A stretch of DNA of 64,000 nucleotides from Spinellus fusiger (taxonomy: Eukaryota; Mucoromycota; Mucoromycetes; Mucorales; Phycomycetaceae): positions 496,001 to 560,000 of the forward strand of contig JALLLS010000002.1 in the NCBI GenBank assembly GCA_025094145.1, in the 5' to 3' direction. The notes beneath the pieces were generated by a model. That model made no database searches. It worked only from the letters and a program-made list of their open reading frames with translations, and was not told where the DNA came from. The stretch's first letter is position 1. Every line of letters begins with the position of its first letter. Both the position numbers and the translations under genes were made by a program. Below, in pieces: positions 10,432-23,651 of the stretch.

Positions 10432-13392
10432 TGGGCGAGAGTTTATAAAAATCGAGTAACTGTATGAAATTTATCAATAAGAGGCACTTTTGTCCATATA
10501 TAAATGTTGGTTTCTTTATATGTAAAAGAAAGCAGGAAAATAATAAAGGTACAACAAAAAGAGAAAAAAAATGAAGAAGTGAATGAAAAGACGGAAAAGA
10601 CTATGTAAAGAATACAAATGTATATTTATACCTGGTGAATAGTAATTTGTGATTTTTCTCATCATCCTTTTTTAACTTGAGTATGTACAAATATGAATAC
10701 AAATCGGGAGTAACTTTCAGAATAACTTCTGGTGTTAAAATGGTTGCTATAGTTACACCGAAAAATAAATGAGTTGAGTATCTTTTTTCTTTGATGTTTA
10801 AACGATTGATTATTAAGAAATATTTTTTCAATACTTTTGGGAAGAGTTTAAGAGATTGTCAAATACATCTACATATTTTATACCAATTGAGTGGTTTAAT
10901 GAAAAGATTATATGTGAGTGGTGAAAATTGTAGTTATTTTGATATGTAGAACTGTTTTCCATAGTGAAGACATCAGACATACCACAAAAATAATGAGACA
11001 CCAACATTTGATATATGGGTTTGTATTAAAAAAGAAAAAAAAGAATAGTAACCTACGAAGAAAAAAAAACAGACATTAATACAAATTATTCAAATTTTAA
11101 TTATGTACATTGAAATAAGAAGCAGGATTTTGTATAGCCCTATCTTTGTCTTTGTTTATTTGAATAAATTGTTTATTTGATATGTAGATAGTGCTCATGA
11201 TAAAATAAACAAATAGTATAGCTAGAGAAAATGTCTAAACATATTCAATGCTAAAGTGTTATACTGTATTATATTCTGACTTAAACACCAGAAAAAAACA
11301 TGATGTTTAATACGTTAAACAAATAAATATATTACCTTTTTTGTGTTTTTGGTAATATAGAAAGTACTTGTTCTAGTATATGCAAGATACTCTTCTTTCC
11401 TCATTCAAAAAAATTAGTGAGAATAAACATCATACCACAGTCAATAGAGTTGTTTTATATTTCGTAAGTTAGTAAAATTTTATAACATAGTAACTAGTGG
11501 ATTTGATATAAGAAAATTATTTGGTTATTGTTTATTATCCTTTTCAGGATGAGACTACATTGAAATGAATGGCACACAAGACATAAATCACTCCTGTACC
11601 CTATTTTAAATAATAATAAAAATGCTTCGTTTGTTTATGCCAATGTTAATAAACTAAAGCGGAATGAGATACTATTATCCAAGTAGGATTAACCTTGTGT
11701 ATTTCCAAGTTCCCGTAAATTTCAACGGTTCATAAATCAAAAATAACAGTTGAATAAAATTTTTCCATAGATAGAATGCCTACTCATGCCATCACTGTCA
11801 TACTCTTGTATTCAAATCAATGGTGGTATGAATTGTTTTATGATGGATTCTGAGAACAAACACTGGACGGCCAAAGTAACTTTGATCTGTGCTAAACTAA
11901 ATCAAACAGTACACTGAAGAAACAGCTCTATCAATAGCATTCTCTCTCTCCCTCTCTCTTTCGATGAATACTGATATACTAATCCCAGGGTATAAACATC
12001 GACTCCCAAACAATATAAAATACTATTTACAATTCATAGACGGGTTCTTTAGCAAGACAGTTGATAAAGTGGCTATAGATCAAAGTTTTAATGTCCATTT
12101 TATGATTTATTATCAATAGCACTGTTATTGATGGTGAATACACTGATTGGAGATCTAATACCGGTTTATAATATCTTTTATGAAGGAATTTAATTTGAAT
12201 GAAGAATATGAGAATATAGAATAGACACAAACTATGAAAACATAAAATAGATATTGATATATTCCCATGTATATCCTTTAATCAATATTATATTGCCAGT
12301 AAAAATATTCTTTTACTTCCAAAAAAAAAACATACATTATTGATTGACTGAAGGTTTGAAGTCCATGTCCGAGGAGCCCATAAAATATGAGCCTTAAAGA
12401 TAGTGAGACAATAAAAAGGCGCTCGAGACTTTTAAAATAAATAAGGCTTTCTTGTATCTCATCTTAGACCAATCCTTTGTCCTTTAACCCAAAGCATATA
12501 AACTCTTGAAGTTTTTTTGTAGCACTTTATAAAAGTGTTTACAAACAGATTTCATAAAGATTATGCATCACGGAATATGTGTCATTACATAAACTATACT
12601 ATCTTCTTATTTTCCAATCCAAAGGGCACACAGTGCGACCAAAAGTAATTGATAATGTTACCATCGGCAAAGTGCGTGTGTATTTATGGCTTTGTGTTCT
12701 TAATTTTGTTTTCTACATTTTAGCTATTTTCTGCTGTAAACCTTCTATTGGTAGTAGTATTATGTAATCAGAATCAGATAGAATAATGAAAATAAAAAGC
12801 GCAGCTGCCAAGCAAGTAAATCATAACACAAAAAGGTTTATCAGTGTTGTGTTGAAAAGCATCAATGTCGTTTGTAGGTTATCAATAAGTGCGCAAGTAT
12901 TGAGTTCTATAGAAAATATACCTCAATTCACGGGATTAAGACAGAGTTTTTATAGATCTGGAATTTAGTTTCTGGATTCGTACAAAAAAAGAATATTATT
13001 TCTCGTGGGTCTGTTCACTGAAAGAAGTAGTAGTGATGCATCGTCTCTACTAATTTTCGTTCAAGCTAATAAAGACTAGAAGCATAAGTAAACTACAATG
13101 TTATCTTGCAGTCTTTCTCTTTTAGTTGTAATGTGTTAAATATATAACAGAGCAAACTCTATTCAGTAAAAATATATAAGAGTGATAGATTATCTTGAAT
13201 GTTCCATAAACACACTATAGCAGCTGCACTGTTAAGTAATGTAACTATCACAGAAAAAACACTTTTATAGACTCAAACTTACTAAGTAAAGAGAGAAGAG
13301 TATAGGTCTTTCACAGCAAAAGAATAATTTATTTATTCTCTTTTATTGGTTCTAATTGTATCATTTGTGTCATACTTTCTTTTATTGTATCT
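10432..13392. other. AT-rich gene desert
   Basis: No gene, RNA or transposon motif could be supported. Several 60-76 codon frames occur on both strands but have AT-driven composition (Lys, Ile, Tyr, Phe rich) and no family resemblance. The first part is the presumed promoter of the purine permease. Confidence 0.5.
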
Positions 13393-14181
13393 AAAAAAGT
13401 GCTCTGGGCAGGTGCCATTTTCCCTTTGAGATAACAGACTATGTCTGAGGTATAATGTACCAGCTAGATCACGGTTCCAAAGCTTCAATGTCTTGTCTTT
13501 TATACAATTTTGGTTTGAACACCTATTTGAAGAGAGAGAGAAGGATGAATTTTTGTCTTTTGTTTCTTCTAATGTAGCTTAAGATAGCTCTTCAATAGAT
13601 TCAATGTGATCTTTATCAATAGGTGTTTTGCGACCACCACCCGAGGAACGTCTCGACATGAAATATTGCTTGACTACCGACACTGTCACACCATCGGTTT
13701 CTATGTATCTTGACATCTCATTGACCTATCTATACCTTGATTTTTGAACATCTTTGATTTTAGATTGATTACATGATCCCAAAGATCAAACTTATTGTCT
13801 ATATAGCTCTTTTTTATTATTATTAAATATTTAGGATATGTGTATCTTTGTGCTTTCATAGATAGATACTTGTTGAGCATTGATTAGTTTGATTGGAGTG
13901 TATGAAGAATATTGACAGTATTCATCTTTCAGTGAGTTGATTTTCTTTCTTATTTGATATAATTTGAGTGTGAGTCTTGTTTTACCAGAAGCACTACTAT
14001 CTCTAATTTGCTTATTAACAAGCAATAAAAGCAACTCACGGAAAGAATCTTTGGCTATAAACTCATTCAAAACAGATCCATATTCACTTTTGAGTAGATA
14101 GATCAAGATGTGCTTTGAGAATGTATACGTGTGATATAGGATAGCGTTGATATTGTGGATCAGATCTTCAACTAGTATCAT
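13393..14181 (-). pseudogene. Fanzor-like (eukaryotic TnpB/RuvC family) relic, copy 1
   Basis: The minus strand carries ordered pieces of a protein family widespread in Mucoromycota that I associate with Fanzor, the eukaryotic TnpB-like RNA-guided nucleases. The first is an N-terminal helical region (14181-13831, with YHTYTFSKHILIYLLKSEYG). Then comes FDLWDHVINLKSKMF, and after a frameshift RYIETDGVTVSVVKQYFMS (about 13730-13650). A stop follows. The last piece is a cysteine pair region with the C-terminal KTLKLWNRDLAGTLYLRH (about 13490-13430). The WNRDLAATLN-type end resembles the final RuvC motif ((D/N)RDxNAA) of TnpB/Fanzor. The central part with the first two RuvC acidic residues is missing, so it is dead. 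Copy 2 at about 47740-48480 has the same architecture. The family assignment is from memory of motif pattern and is moderately sure. Confidence 0.5.
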
Positions 14182-17100
14182 TTAAAGATATTTTGACTGT
14201 CATTATTCTCGTAGGATTCACATATGAAGAACTTATTACAGGCTCTTCATTAGTCTTCTATAAAAATCAAATACATGTAAGAGCCCTAGGTTGATTTTAT
14301 AAGCATGTTGTATTTTGTTGACTGTATAACATTTCTAGTTTAAAGAAAATAGATAGAAATACAATAATAATGAGGAAATAAATACTTTTTAATAATAATA
14401 TTGGAGTGTCAGCTACTATTTATCATACGTTAATATAGTAGTATCTTCAATGACTTTTTAAACCCAAAGGTATTTGGTTAGTCAATGTACGATTCACTCT
14501 GCTCTTTTTTATTCAACTTTTTTGTCATTCTTCTATTATTTTATTCTACTCTAATTGTTACTACAGATAGAATAACTTGGCTTCAATCACCACCAAAAGG
14601 TAAACATTCTAACACAGGCTGTTGTGCTCTTATACTATCTTCAAAAGATCTATCCAATACACCACTTAGTATATCTCTTCTCAGTGTGTCTTGGTTGTGC
14701 TGTATAGATTTCAGGCGACCTTGTTCAATGTCAGCATACATATCTACTCTTTATTGATGAAAGAGCTTTCCAAATAAATACAAGTAGTTGGAATCATTTC
14801 TGTACATCAATCTGAAGCAGTAGTATTTTATTGTGCTTATCTTAACATTTTGGTCATTGACTGAGCACGTATAGCTATATCCGCAACAGCTTATCTATCT
14901 ATCTTGAAGATGATTCACTCAAAGAACGCTATTGGGTATATAATTAGGATTAACATACTTGTTCAAGAAAGTGTGTAGAGAATTCATTAGCCAGTGAAAA
15001 GGAGGTATTGGCCATTCTTCAAAAGTGGATTTTCAGTAGTTATATATAAAATAATAATAATAATTCTATTCTATTATTCTATTCATACAAATAGACCAAG
15101 AGATCTCTTGTAAAACAAAGAAAAAATAAAAACATAGGTACTCTAATTTACAGAAATATTTTTTATTGGTTGAAAGTAGCCCTCTTTATTTGAATCATCA
15201 AATATAGTATTTATTTTACTTTTTCCTATTCCATGTTATCCCGATCTTCCCGCTGTCTTTCTCTTTAACTGTGTGATGCTCGCTATCTGGAGACATCACT
15301 AGGTCTATTTTTTACACCATTTCTTTTAACCCTGACCATGTTTTGATGACGGCAGATCGTTTGATTTCCAAGCTGCAAGCTGAGTTGGACTTGAACAGCT
15401 TACTATTACATTATAAAACATAAATGACCCCAAAAACAACTAGAAAATAGATAAACACAAAAACAAGAGTTGTGATATTTCCTTATATAGTGAACTCACA
15501 ATAAAAACGAGCACTGCTCCCTTACAAAGAGTTTATTTTGCTTATTTTGGGAATAAAATATTGTTTGTCTTTTTCAACAATCTTTCAAGCCTTAACAGTA
15601 AAAAGTTGATATTGTGGGCATAGAAACAGATAGTAAAGACACCAATGCTATTTGATGTTTGAATCGAGTCTTTTAAATATTACCTTGAGTATATGTGTTA
15701 AGAATATCAATATAGATATCATTGTACGACTAGTGATTAGTGTTATATATTTATATATTTTAAGTCTGAGATATATTTCTATATATTTGATAGGAATAAA
15801 TGATGCTGAGAACACATCATTTGAATTGATTCTCGTAAGAAATATAAAAAAAAAGTCAAACCTATAGCCAATAATATGACCAAGTTTGACACTAGCATCA
15901 AACCAACTTTTTCCTGTTTAGTTTTTTTTTCCTTATAGACCAAAGAGTAAAATCTGGAATAAAAAATGGTTAGGCGTATCATAACATAATAAAATGACGT
16001 GCCGTTGCAAAAGAGGCAATACAATAAATACGATCAAAGTGTATTCTTGGAATATATATTTATATATAAATATAATACTTTTTTTAATGGTTTTATTAAA
16101 ATAGATCTGTCATTGTTCTGTTGGTGCGTAAAGCAGCAGTGTGTTGAAATCAATTCTCTTTAGCTACCTTTATGAGTCCATATAAATGTAGTGTTTATAA
16201 GATGCAAGTTAAACACAGGATAGTTCATCTTATTGATCACACTACTCTTTGATCTTATATATGATTGATAGCCTGGAGCTCTTATTCTATCAAAGCAGTG
16301 TATTAGTACATAGTCAGCAGTACAACCTAACCAGCAGACCATAATGACTCAATCTACTATCAAATGAGCAATGGATATATTTATACACTCAAGGCCAAGT
16401 AAAAATAGGCTATTTTATAGTGTATAGACACTACTTCCAAAAATTAATGTCGCGTTTCATAAATATTTACAATACAATATATACGCAGATGTGACAAGTG
16501 AATGCGATATTACTTTTCGGAAATGATAGATTCTTGAGAGTTCTATTCATCTCTTTTCTTCTATTAAAGCTCAGTGCCTTTATTAAGTAGAATATAGTAC
16601 TCTTATAAAATGCTCTTGATTAACATTAGCTAAGCCGTTAAATATTAATGACTAACCCTATGTTACTAGGCAAAGTGACAACTTATTCGATTTGTTATTT
16701 AAGCTATTCTAAAAAGGCAACAATTTTCACTGTATTTTTTTTTCTTCAGGAAATGTGTTGTTCTTCGGCGTAACGACAGTAAGGCATCTTAAAGATTAAA
16801 AACGTCTGCTGGCATGTATGTAGAATACATTTTAGAGTATGTCATATGGAGCTGTTGTATGTTAGCTGAATATTGGATCTATTGGCCACCTTGGGATATT
16901 TTTATAAGACAAACAGGAAAAGAGAGAGCGTATGCCCTTAATATAAGAATGAAGAAAAATCAATATACAGTGCATAAAGCAAAGAGACCTAGAAAAGCCA
17001 AGAACATGGATGTTTTTGGTATAAAACAATACTAACAAAAAAAATGAATTCAAGTGAATGATCACTGTAGGCATTGTACAGTAATTGTTAAATAATAATA

Positions 17101-19744
17101 ATAACCATCATCATCAATGAAATGTCAAGACAGTAGTAATAAGGTTTATATTTACATTATATTTGTATACTATAACTTTATGGACTTTCATACAAAAAGC
17201 ATTTATGAACTCTTGATATGAATTTAAACCAATCGGTAGAATGGAAGTATCAGTTGTTTAATAGATTGCTTTTATAAACATTGCCAGTAAACTAATGTTG
17301 TAGAGGGTATACATGAAATAAATATAAAATTAGAGCAAGGGAATATAAACTAAAATTTGTTCAAACTTCTTGCAACTACTTTGCTAAGCATGTTTTTAGT
17401 GGATATGTTTTATGCTTACTGAAAACTATTTCATTAGCCTGTCGGATGCTTAGTCTTTGTTCGTGCTGTTCATCAGGTTTTTCACATCAAAAGTGTCATA
17501 GTATCATAGTATCATAGCAATAGAAAGTATTGTTCGGGTTTTGCACTTATTTTAGCAATCATCATAGGAATGCAATACTCATTTAAGAAAATAAGAAAGT
17601 AATTAAAAGTGGTGTATTAACAAAGATATCTGTCTTGTCAGTCAATCGGACAAGAATAAGTTACACATTTATTAAAATCCTAAAGGATTCCCCCAAAAAG
17701 AACTAAATATATTTATTCATAACAAATCTGTTTAAAGAGATCTGCCCCTGTAATTTTCTTCAGTGGTGTAAATCAAAACTAAATATTAAATGTTTTCTTT
17801 TTTCCATTATTTATGAAGCTACATTTATTTTTCTTCGAAATAGCACAGATAGAATACTATATATTTATGTTATACTCATGGTCTTGTGCTTAAAAAAGTA
17901 CCTAGACCCACAGTATTTTCCTGTAGGGCCCATTTCCTAGAGTATCCTTTGGTTGATCATGAACGACCTTTGCTCCCTTTTTTTCCCTTGTTCCTGAACC
18001 TCAAGAGAATGCATACCCTACTGACCACTGCCTAAATTTCTTGCAGCATGCGGTTAAGTATTGTAAAATGACAAAATGTTTGGCCCGATTGGTTAATGCT
18101 TCTGCAAGCCATTGATCAAGCCACGTCTACTTCAGACTTTGGGGTAGAACCATCAGCTGCTGGTCTGTTTATTAAGACAGATGATAATAACGCTGGACAT
18201 AATGAATGACTTCGCCATAGAACACTAAAGACGTTTTTCCATCAAGTCCTTAGTATTCAATCCTCCCCCAGTCTTTCCTCTTTAATTTCTTCCCATCGTC
18301 TCTTTATCACACACTACCTGTCTGTCTAGCAGATTCAAAAGCTTTTAACATAGTTTATGTAATTATACTCCCAGACTTGGTGTCGTTGAAAGTGCTTTTA
18401 TAGTATTCATTACAACAAGAAGACCTATCTTTCTGATATTTTAAATTTCTTTATTGACATGTATTTCCTTTACAATACTTGTTTTGTGTGTCCGCCTACT
18501 TTTATGTAGCGTCCCTTTATTTTTCAGAAGACTATCTGTTCTTTCCTATCTCTTTGTTAGCTTTTCCCAATACCTTTTCTTTCTGCTCTTGTATTTGATG
18601 TTTTTCATATACAGTATATCTATTTCTTAAGTGATTGTAGGGTGGCCAATAGACTTAATGCATGATTAGCATACAACACCCGCCAAATAAAATACTTTGA
18701 ACTATAATTTCTTGTCGATCTCTCCACAACCTTAAATAAGAAACAGACTTAATATTTGAGTTCCTTAGTCCATAGTACTACAAAGTAGGCCTAACTATCC
18801 AAAATAATAAATAAATAAATAAATAAATAAATAAATGAATGAATAAATGTAAATAAATAAAACAAGAATACTAAGCACTGGAAGATATGCCATAAAATGA
18901 CTTAGTGTTGAATGGACCATGTAATTCTATAATTGACATATCACTCTTTATATTATTATTATTATTATTATTAATTTTATTTATTTATTATTGAAACCAA
19001 CACCCCTTTAAATGTTTGAGGATGTGCATGTCTGCGTGTAGAGTTACTCTGTATATCCTTACTTGTTCATTACATAATATAGACATTAAATCACTCAGGC
19101 CATTGTATTTAATTAAAGAATATAGAAGAATGAGGCCTTTATCCATGTTTTTTTTTACAAGAGAAAAATATATCTTTTTAATTAAAGACTTTTGTCTCCA
19201 TGTTTATGTTTATGTTCATGTCTATAGTGCCCCTCTATCCTCTGTTGAACATACAAATTGTCCGACATGGCAGCCGGACTATTTGTAGTAAGGTCCGAGA
19301 GAGCGAGAGAAAAAGATAGAGTAAGAATCTTTGTCTTTTCATTGGTGGACCGAGCACGTCTTTTAGATACGAGCAAAATGGCCATTAAAGCTCCTTCTCT
19401 CCTCGACAGTGCGTACGTATCCATAGTCATTACAGGAGAACATCATTCTTAAAAGATCATCAATCTATTCATCCATTTGGATAAAGTGTATTTGGGATGG
19501 ATTCATTCAAAAGGCAGAAGATCCTATTTTTACCATAAGGAGAATGGATAGATATCTTCTAGTTGTAAATAAATACTCTTAAAGTACTATGGGAACTAAC
19601 GCAACATTTTATCTACTTGTCTATACCACTCATCATTACCTAATGCCATGTCAACACCTTGTCAACACTTCGCCAACACCCTGATATTCCCTGACACTAT
19701 GCATACTATGCATACTATGTACCTCAAAAGACTGCTGAGTGATA
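14182..19744. other. AT-rich gene desert with simple repeats, RPL17 upstream region at its right end
   Basis: I found no gene with recognisable motifs in this 5.5 kb. Open frames of 60-90 codons (for example 14485-14757 and 16814-17035, plus) have no support. Simple repeats include an AAAT-type run at about 18806-18850 and an ATT run at about 18951-18974. The segment from about 19260 to 19440 is markedly richer in G+C and may belong to the promoter or 5' region of the ribosomal protein gene. Confidence 0.45.
18806..18850. repeat. AAAT tetranucleotide microsatellite
   Basis: Successive AATA/AAAT units, slightly interrupted at the right end by GAAT units. Confidence 0.85.
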
Positions 19745-20432
19745 ATGGTTAGATACGCTGCTACACCCGTCAACCCCGCCAAGGGTAAGTCAATAGACCT
19801 GTTGTTTACACTATTGCTTGTCTTTGGTGTTATTTCTTTCCTCCTCGTTTATTCTCCCCCCCCTTTTTTTTTGTTCTTCTCCATGTCTTGTTCTAAAACA
19901 AAACATATTATTTTCCCCAGCTGCCAAGTCCAGAGGCTCCTACTTGCGCGTTCACTTCAAGAACACCCACGAAGTTGCCGTGGCTATCCAGGGTCTTAAG
20001 CTCTCCAAGGCTTACAGCTACTTGAACAACGTCACTGAGCACAAGCAAGCCATTCCCTTCCGTCGTTTCAACGGTGGTGTGGGTCGCACTGCTCAGGCCA
20101 AGGAGTTCGGTACCACTCAGGGACGCTGGCCCGTCAAGTCTGTCAAGTTCGTCACTGACCTCTTGAAGAATGCCGAGTCCAATGCTGAGTCCAAGGGATT
20201 GAACGTTGAGGAATTGTACATCTCCAGCGTCATTGTCAACCAGGCACCCAAGCACCGTCGCAGAACCTTCCGTGCTCACGGTAGAATCAACCCTTACATG
20301 ACATCTCCATCCCACATTGAGGTCATCCTCACTGAGAAGGAAGAGGCTGTCCCCAAGGCTGATGATAAGAAGGTGGTCCGTTTGAATGCCCGTCAGTTGG
20401 CACGCAAGACTCGTCTCTGCTTAAAAGTATAG
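19745..20432 (+). CDS. RPL17: 60S ribosomal protein L17 (uL22)
   Basis: Two exons, 19745-19784 and 19921-20432 (552 nt, 183 residues plus stop), with a 136-nt intron starting GTAAGT and ending CCCCAG. The join restores [20 protein letters not shown], the conserved eukaryotic uL22 N-terminus. Further family marks are [22 protein letters not shown] [48 protein letters not shown] and [14 protein letters not shown]. The length equals that of the yeast protein (184). The protein lines the nascent-peptide exit tunnel of the large subunit. The ATG at 19745 is chosen because the upstream in-frame codons are not conserved. Codon use is strongly biased to C-ending codons, as expected for a highly expressed gene. 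Early introns are typical of fungal ribosomal protein genes. Confidence 0.97.
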
Positions 20433-22470
20433 ATGGTTTGATGCTACTTTTTGAGATCAGTAAAAAACAAAACATAATAATCAAAAACAACACCAACAAA
20501 CACCCATCCGTGGGTAGCCATGCCAAACCTCCTATGAGGAGATATATATAGTGTGGGTTATATTCAAGGGACGTATTGGAAAGTAAGGAAGATGTGTGGA
20601 AGGAGAGGATGTGTGAGGGAAGATGACAGTATTAAGATGATAAGACCAGTGGTGCCTGCTTATTGATGTATGGAGATGCTTTTATCATTTGATTATTTTC
20701 ATAGATAGTATAGTAACAATGACAGCACGTATATATGTATATGTATGTATATATGTATCCTATTGTAAAAAGATGAAAACAAGTAGTGGATCGGATTGAC
20801 ATATAAAAGTGATAAAGTGATAAATATAGACATACACCTACATGTGCATGAATCAATAGTGAGGTCTATTCGAATCAATCCATACCACAAAAGGAATATA
20901 TATATATATATTGACCAGTGCTTCCTTATGCATTACCCTCATGAACACAGGCAGTCGAAACTATAATCCTAACCCACCAAGACTACCTTGATCTGTTGGC
21001 TGTCTGTAGCAAAGAACAGTGGAACCGACATGTGGTGTATTCCAATTAAAGATGCTCTAGTCCATTGCACTAATCTTATGATGACTGATATCAGTGTGAA
21101 TACTAGTGTCATTAGTACACATTAGTGTCATTAGTGCTATCAGTGCTCTTCATGGTATTAGGGTGGAGTTATTCTTTTTTTTTCTTCTCTTCTCTCTCAA
21201 CCAATTTATACATAAGCAAAGATACTGTTTCCCGCCTCTGTTTTTTACATACCATCTCTCTCCTCATCCCCACAGACACCCCTCTTTTTTGTGTGTTTAT
21301 AAAATAAAAAGATACATACTATTTAATGTACAAATGTAGGCCCATTTCATCTTATTTAGTTATTTAGTTATTAAGCATTGATAATAAAAATAGAACCAAA
21401 ATATATCATCGCAAAGTAAAAGATTGATATCGCAAGTGTCGCACGGACCGTCATGCAAATATAAAGTAAGGCACATACTTTGTTCTTCTAGAATGAAAAA
21501 GCCAAATAAAGCAAGTGTGTAAACGCCAAAAAAAGTACATTGTAGTGATTGATCGGCATGAGCATGATAGGCTTTAAAAAGTTGTACCTACAGCAACACT
21601 AATGAAATAAGCACAATAGAGATAATAGAAGAAAAGGAGAGTAGGGTAGAGACAGAGGACATAGAGAGAGAGGAGAAGAGGAGAAGAGGAGAAGAGGAGA
21701 GACAAAGGAAGAAGCAGAGGAGAAATCATTAATCGACATGTCATATAAAAAGGGGTCAAAATAAATAAAGACAATAGTATGTCCCAACACAAGTGAGGCT
21801 GTGAACTGGTGGATACATGGAGATTTATGTTGATATTGAGTGTAGTAGATTGCAGTGCTACAGTAGCCAGATGAACGGGTCAATGAGTCTATCAGTCCAT
21901 GAGTAGATGAATACATTGGAGGGGGATATATAATAATAATAAAAGGGGAGGATGAGGAGGTGTATCTGAAGTAAAGAGAGATTGTGTATAGATGTCTGGA
22001 AAAAACAAAGGTAAGATGAGGAGCCTATTTTGAAAAGAAAAAAAAAACATAAATGCGTCCTACACTCGAGGGAGTACAACAAAAGACATAATTGTTTTCT
22101 CGGATGCTTTAGTTTACAGTGCTTATGGAACCAGCCCGCTTTTTCTTCTTTTAGTAGTTGCGAACATACTGGAGACAATCACGAGAATTCATCGATCGTC
22201 CTATGTTTAGTCTCTTCTTGTGATTAACATCCGTTCTATCCATTTAGTCTAGGCTTAGATCGAGTCTTGATTAAGAAGGCTATAGAAGATACACTTTTAT
22301 AGATGCATAGACAGGATGCATTAAAAGGTGAAAATATACATATAAGAAAGGTATAAGGGTCGAGGAGAATCAGGACAAACATGATGATACCATTTCAGTG
22401 TATATCACTTTCCAATTTCATAGACATTGGCATGGACTTACTTATTTACTCACACTTGTTTATACATATA
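20433..22470. other. Intergenic DNA, no gene supported
   Basis: This holds the 3' flank of RPL17 and then spacer with purine-rich (GAGAAGAGGA) and pyrimidine-rich tracts around 21170-21300 and 21650-21720. The frames of 60-109 codons on either strand are products of these tracts. A better-balanced stretch at about 22050-22220 also lacks recognisable coding. Confidence 0.45.
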
Positions 22471-22476
22471 CACATG

Positions 22477-22579
22477 TAGGTAAGTAAGTAAGTAGGTAGA
22501 TAGATAAGTAGGTAGATAAGTAAGTAGATAAGTAGGTAGATAAGTAAGTAGATAAGTAAGTAAGTAAGTAAGTAAGTAG
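22477..22579. repeat. GTAA/GTAG/ATAA tetranucleotide microsatellite
   Basis: About 100 bp of mixed GTAA, GTAG, ATAG and ATAA units in a period of four. It lies just before a second, hexanucleotide array. Confidence 0.9.
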
Positions 22580-22599
22580 CTATGTGGGTGGATGAGCAT

Positions 22600-22695
22600 A
22601 TAAATATAAATATAAATATAAATACAAATACAAATACAAATACAAATACAAATACAAATACAAATACAAATACAAATACAAATACAAATATAAAT
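22600..22695. repeat. Hexanucleotide (ATAAAT/ACAAAT)n array
   Basis: About 16 units of period six: ATAAAT units at both ends and ACAAAT units in the middle. It is translated as Asn-Thr or Asn-Ile repeats in one frame, but there is no gene context. Confidence 0.9.
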
Positions 22696-22699
22696 ACAT

Positions 22700-23651
22700 G
22701 TACATGTACATATATATGCTATGACAGACAGACACACAGACAAACAAACACACAGAAAGATAGGTGGATCCATAGACATTTAAAGGATGCTATCTATTGA
22801 CTAATATCTTATCCATACATTTATATTATTTGATGCACCTTCTGATACACTTTCTGATACAGATAGCTTATAAAGTAATAGAAATTTAAGCCTGCATAAT
22901 AAATCCAGTTTACTCTATAAAGGATCCTTATGCTTAGCGATTGGGGATGAGCAAGTGCAAGTGATTCCATGATCAGGCAAGTCATGTACAAAACATAGCT
23001 GCATAGGATCTTCCTTTATGCATACACATGGATGTGTTTGTACGCTTATCTTTATAATTGTGTCGAATACAAAAGTGACAGTATACTTTATTAACACTTT
23101 ATTTCATCATTTTGCCTGGAAATACAATGATGATCAAGTTTACAAGATTGTTTTAATGTTACTTGTATTACTGTTTTATATGAAAATAATAAAATGTATC
23201 TTGAAGACATGCATTGTTCATTTATACACTTATCTTTCCCGCCAAATCCTTTCCTCGTTCGTTTCTTTTTATTTTATTTTATAGATATACATTTCTCTAC
23301 CATTTTGTAGAGTCCACTACTTTCTTATTATTATCCCTTTTGCCTCCCTTTTATTCTTTGCTTCTTTCATCCCCATTTTCGGGTAGCCCTTGTTCACTCC
23401 TCAAAAATAAAAATAAAAGAAGAGAAAAACTAAAATAAAAAAAGGAAAGAAAAAGAAAAAGAAAAGAAAAAAGAAAGAAAAAGATTCACTCTTCTTTCCT
23501 ATTTCTGCAGTTATAATTTTTATTTTACCCTTCATCTTCACGTATCTTTTTTGTTTTATCTTTATTTCTTCTCCACTGTGTCAAAACTGGAGATAATTTC
23601 ATTCGTCTTTAATTGTAATACTATCCCATCTGTATCGCTGTACATTTCTCC
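22700..23651. other. Intergenic and upstream region of the NOL4-like gene
   Basis: No gene is seen. The last 200 bp before the next start codon are T-rich and pyrimidine-rich after a purine-rich AAAAGAAA tract (23430-23490). Such composition is common upstream of fungal genes. Confidence 0.4.

Noticed and set aside
22450..22800. Long frames on both strands (Asn-Thr or Ile-Cys repeats)
   Set aside because: Produced entirely by microsatellite arrays.
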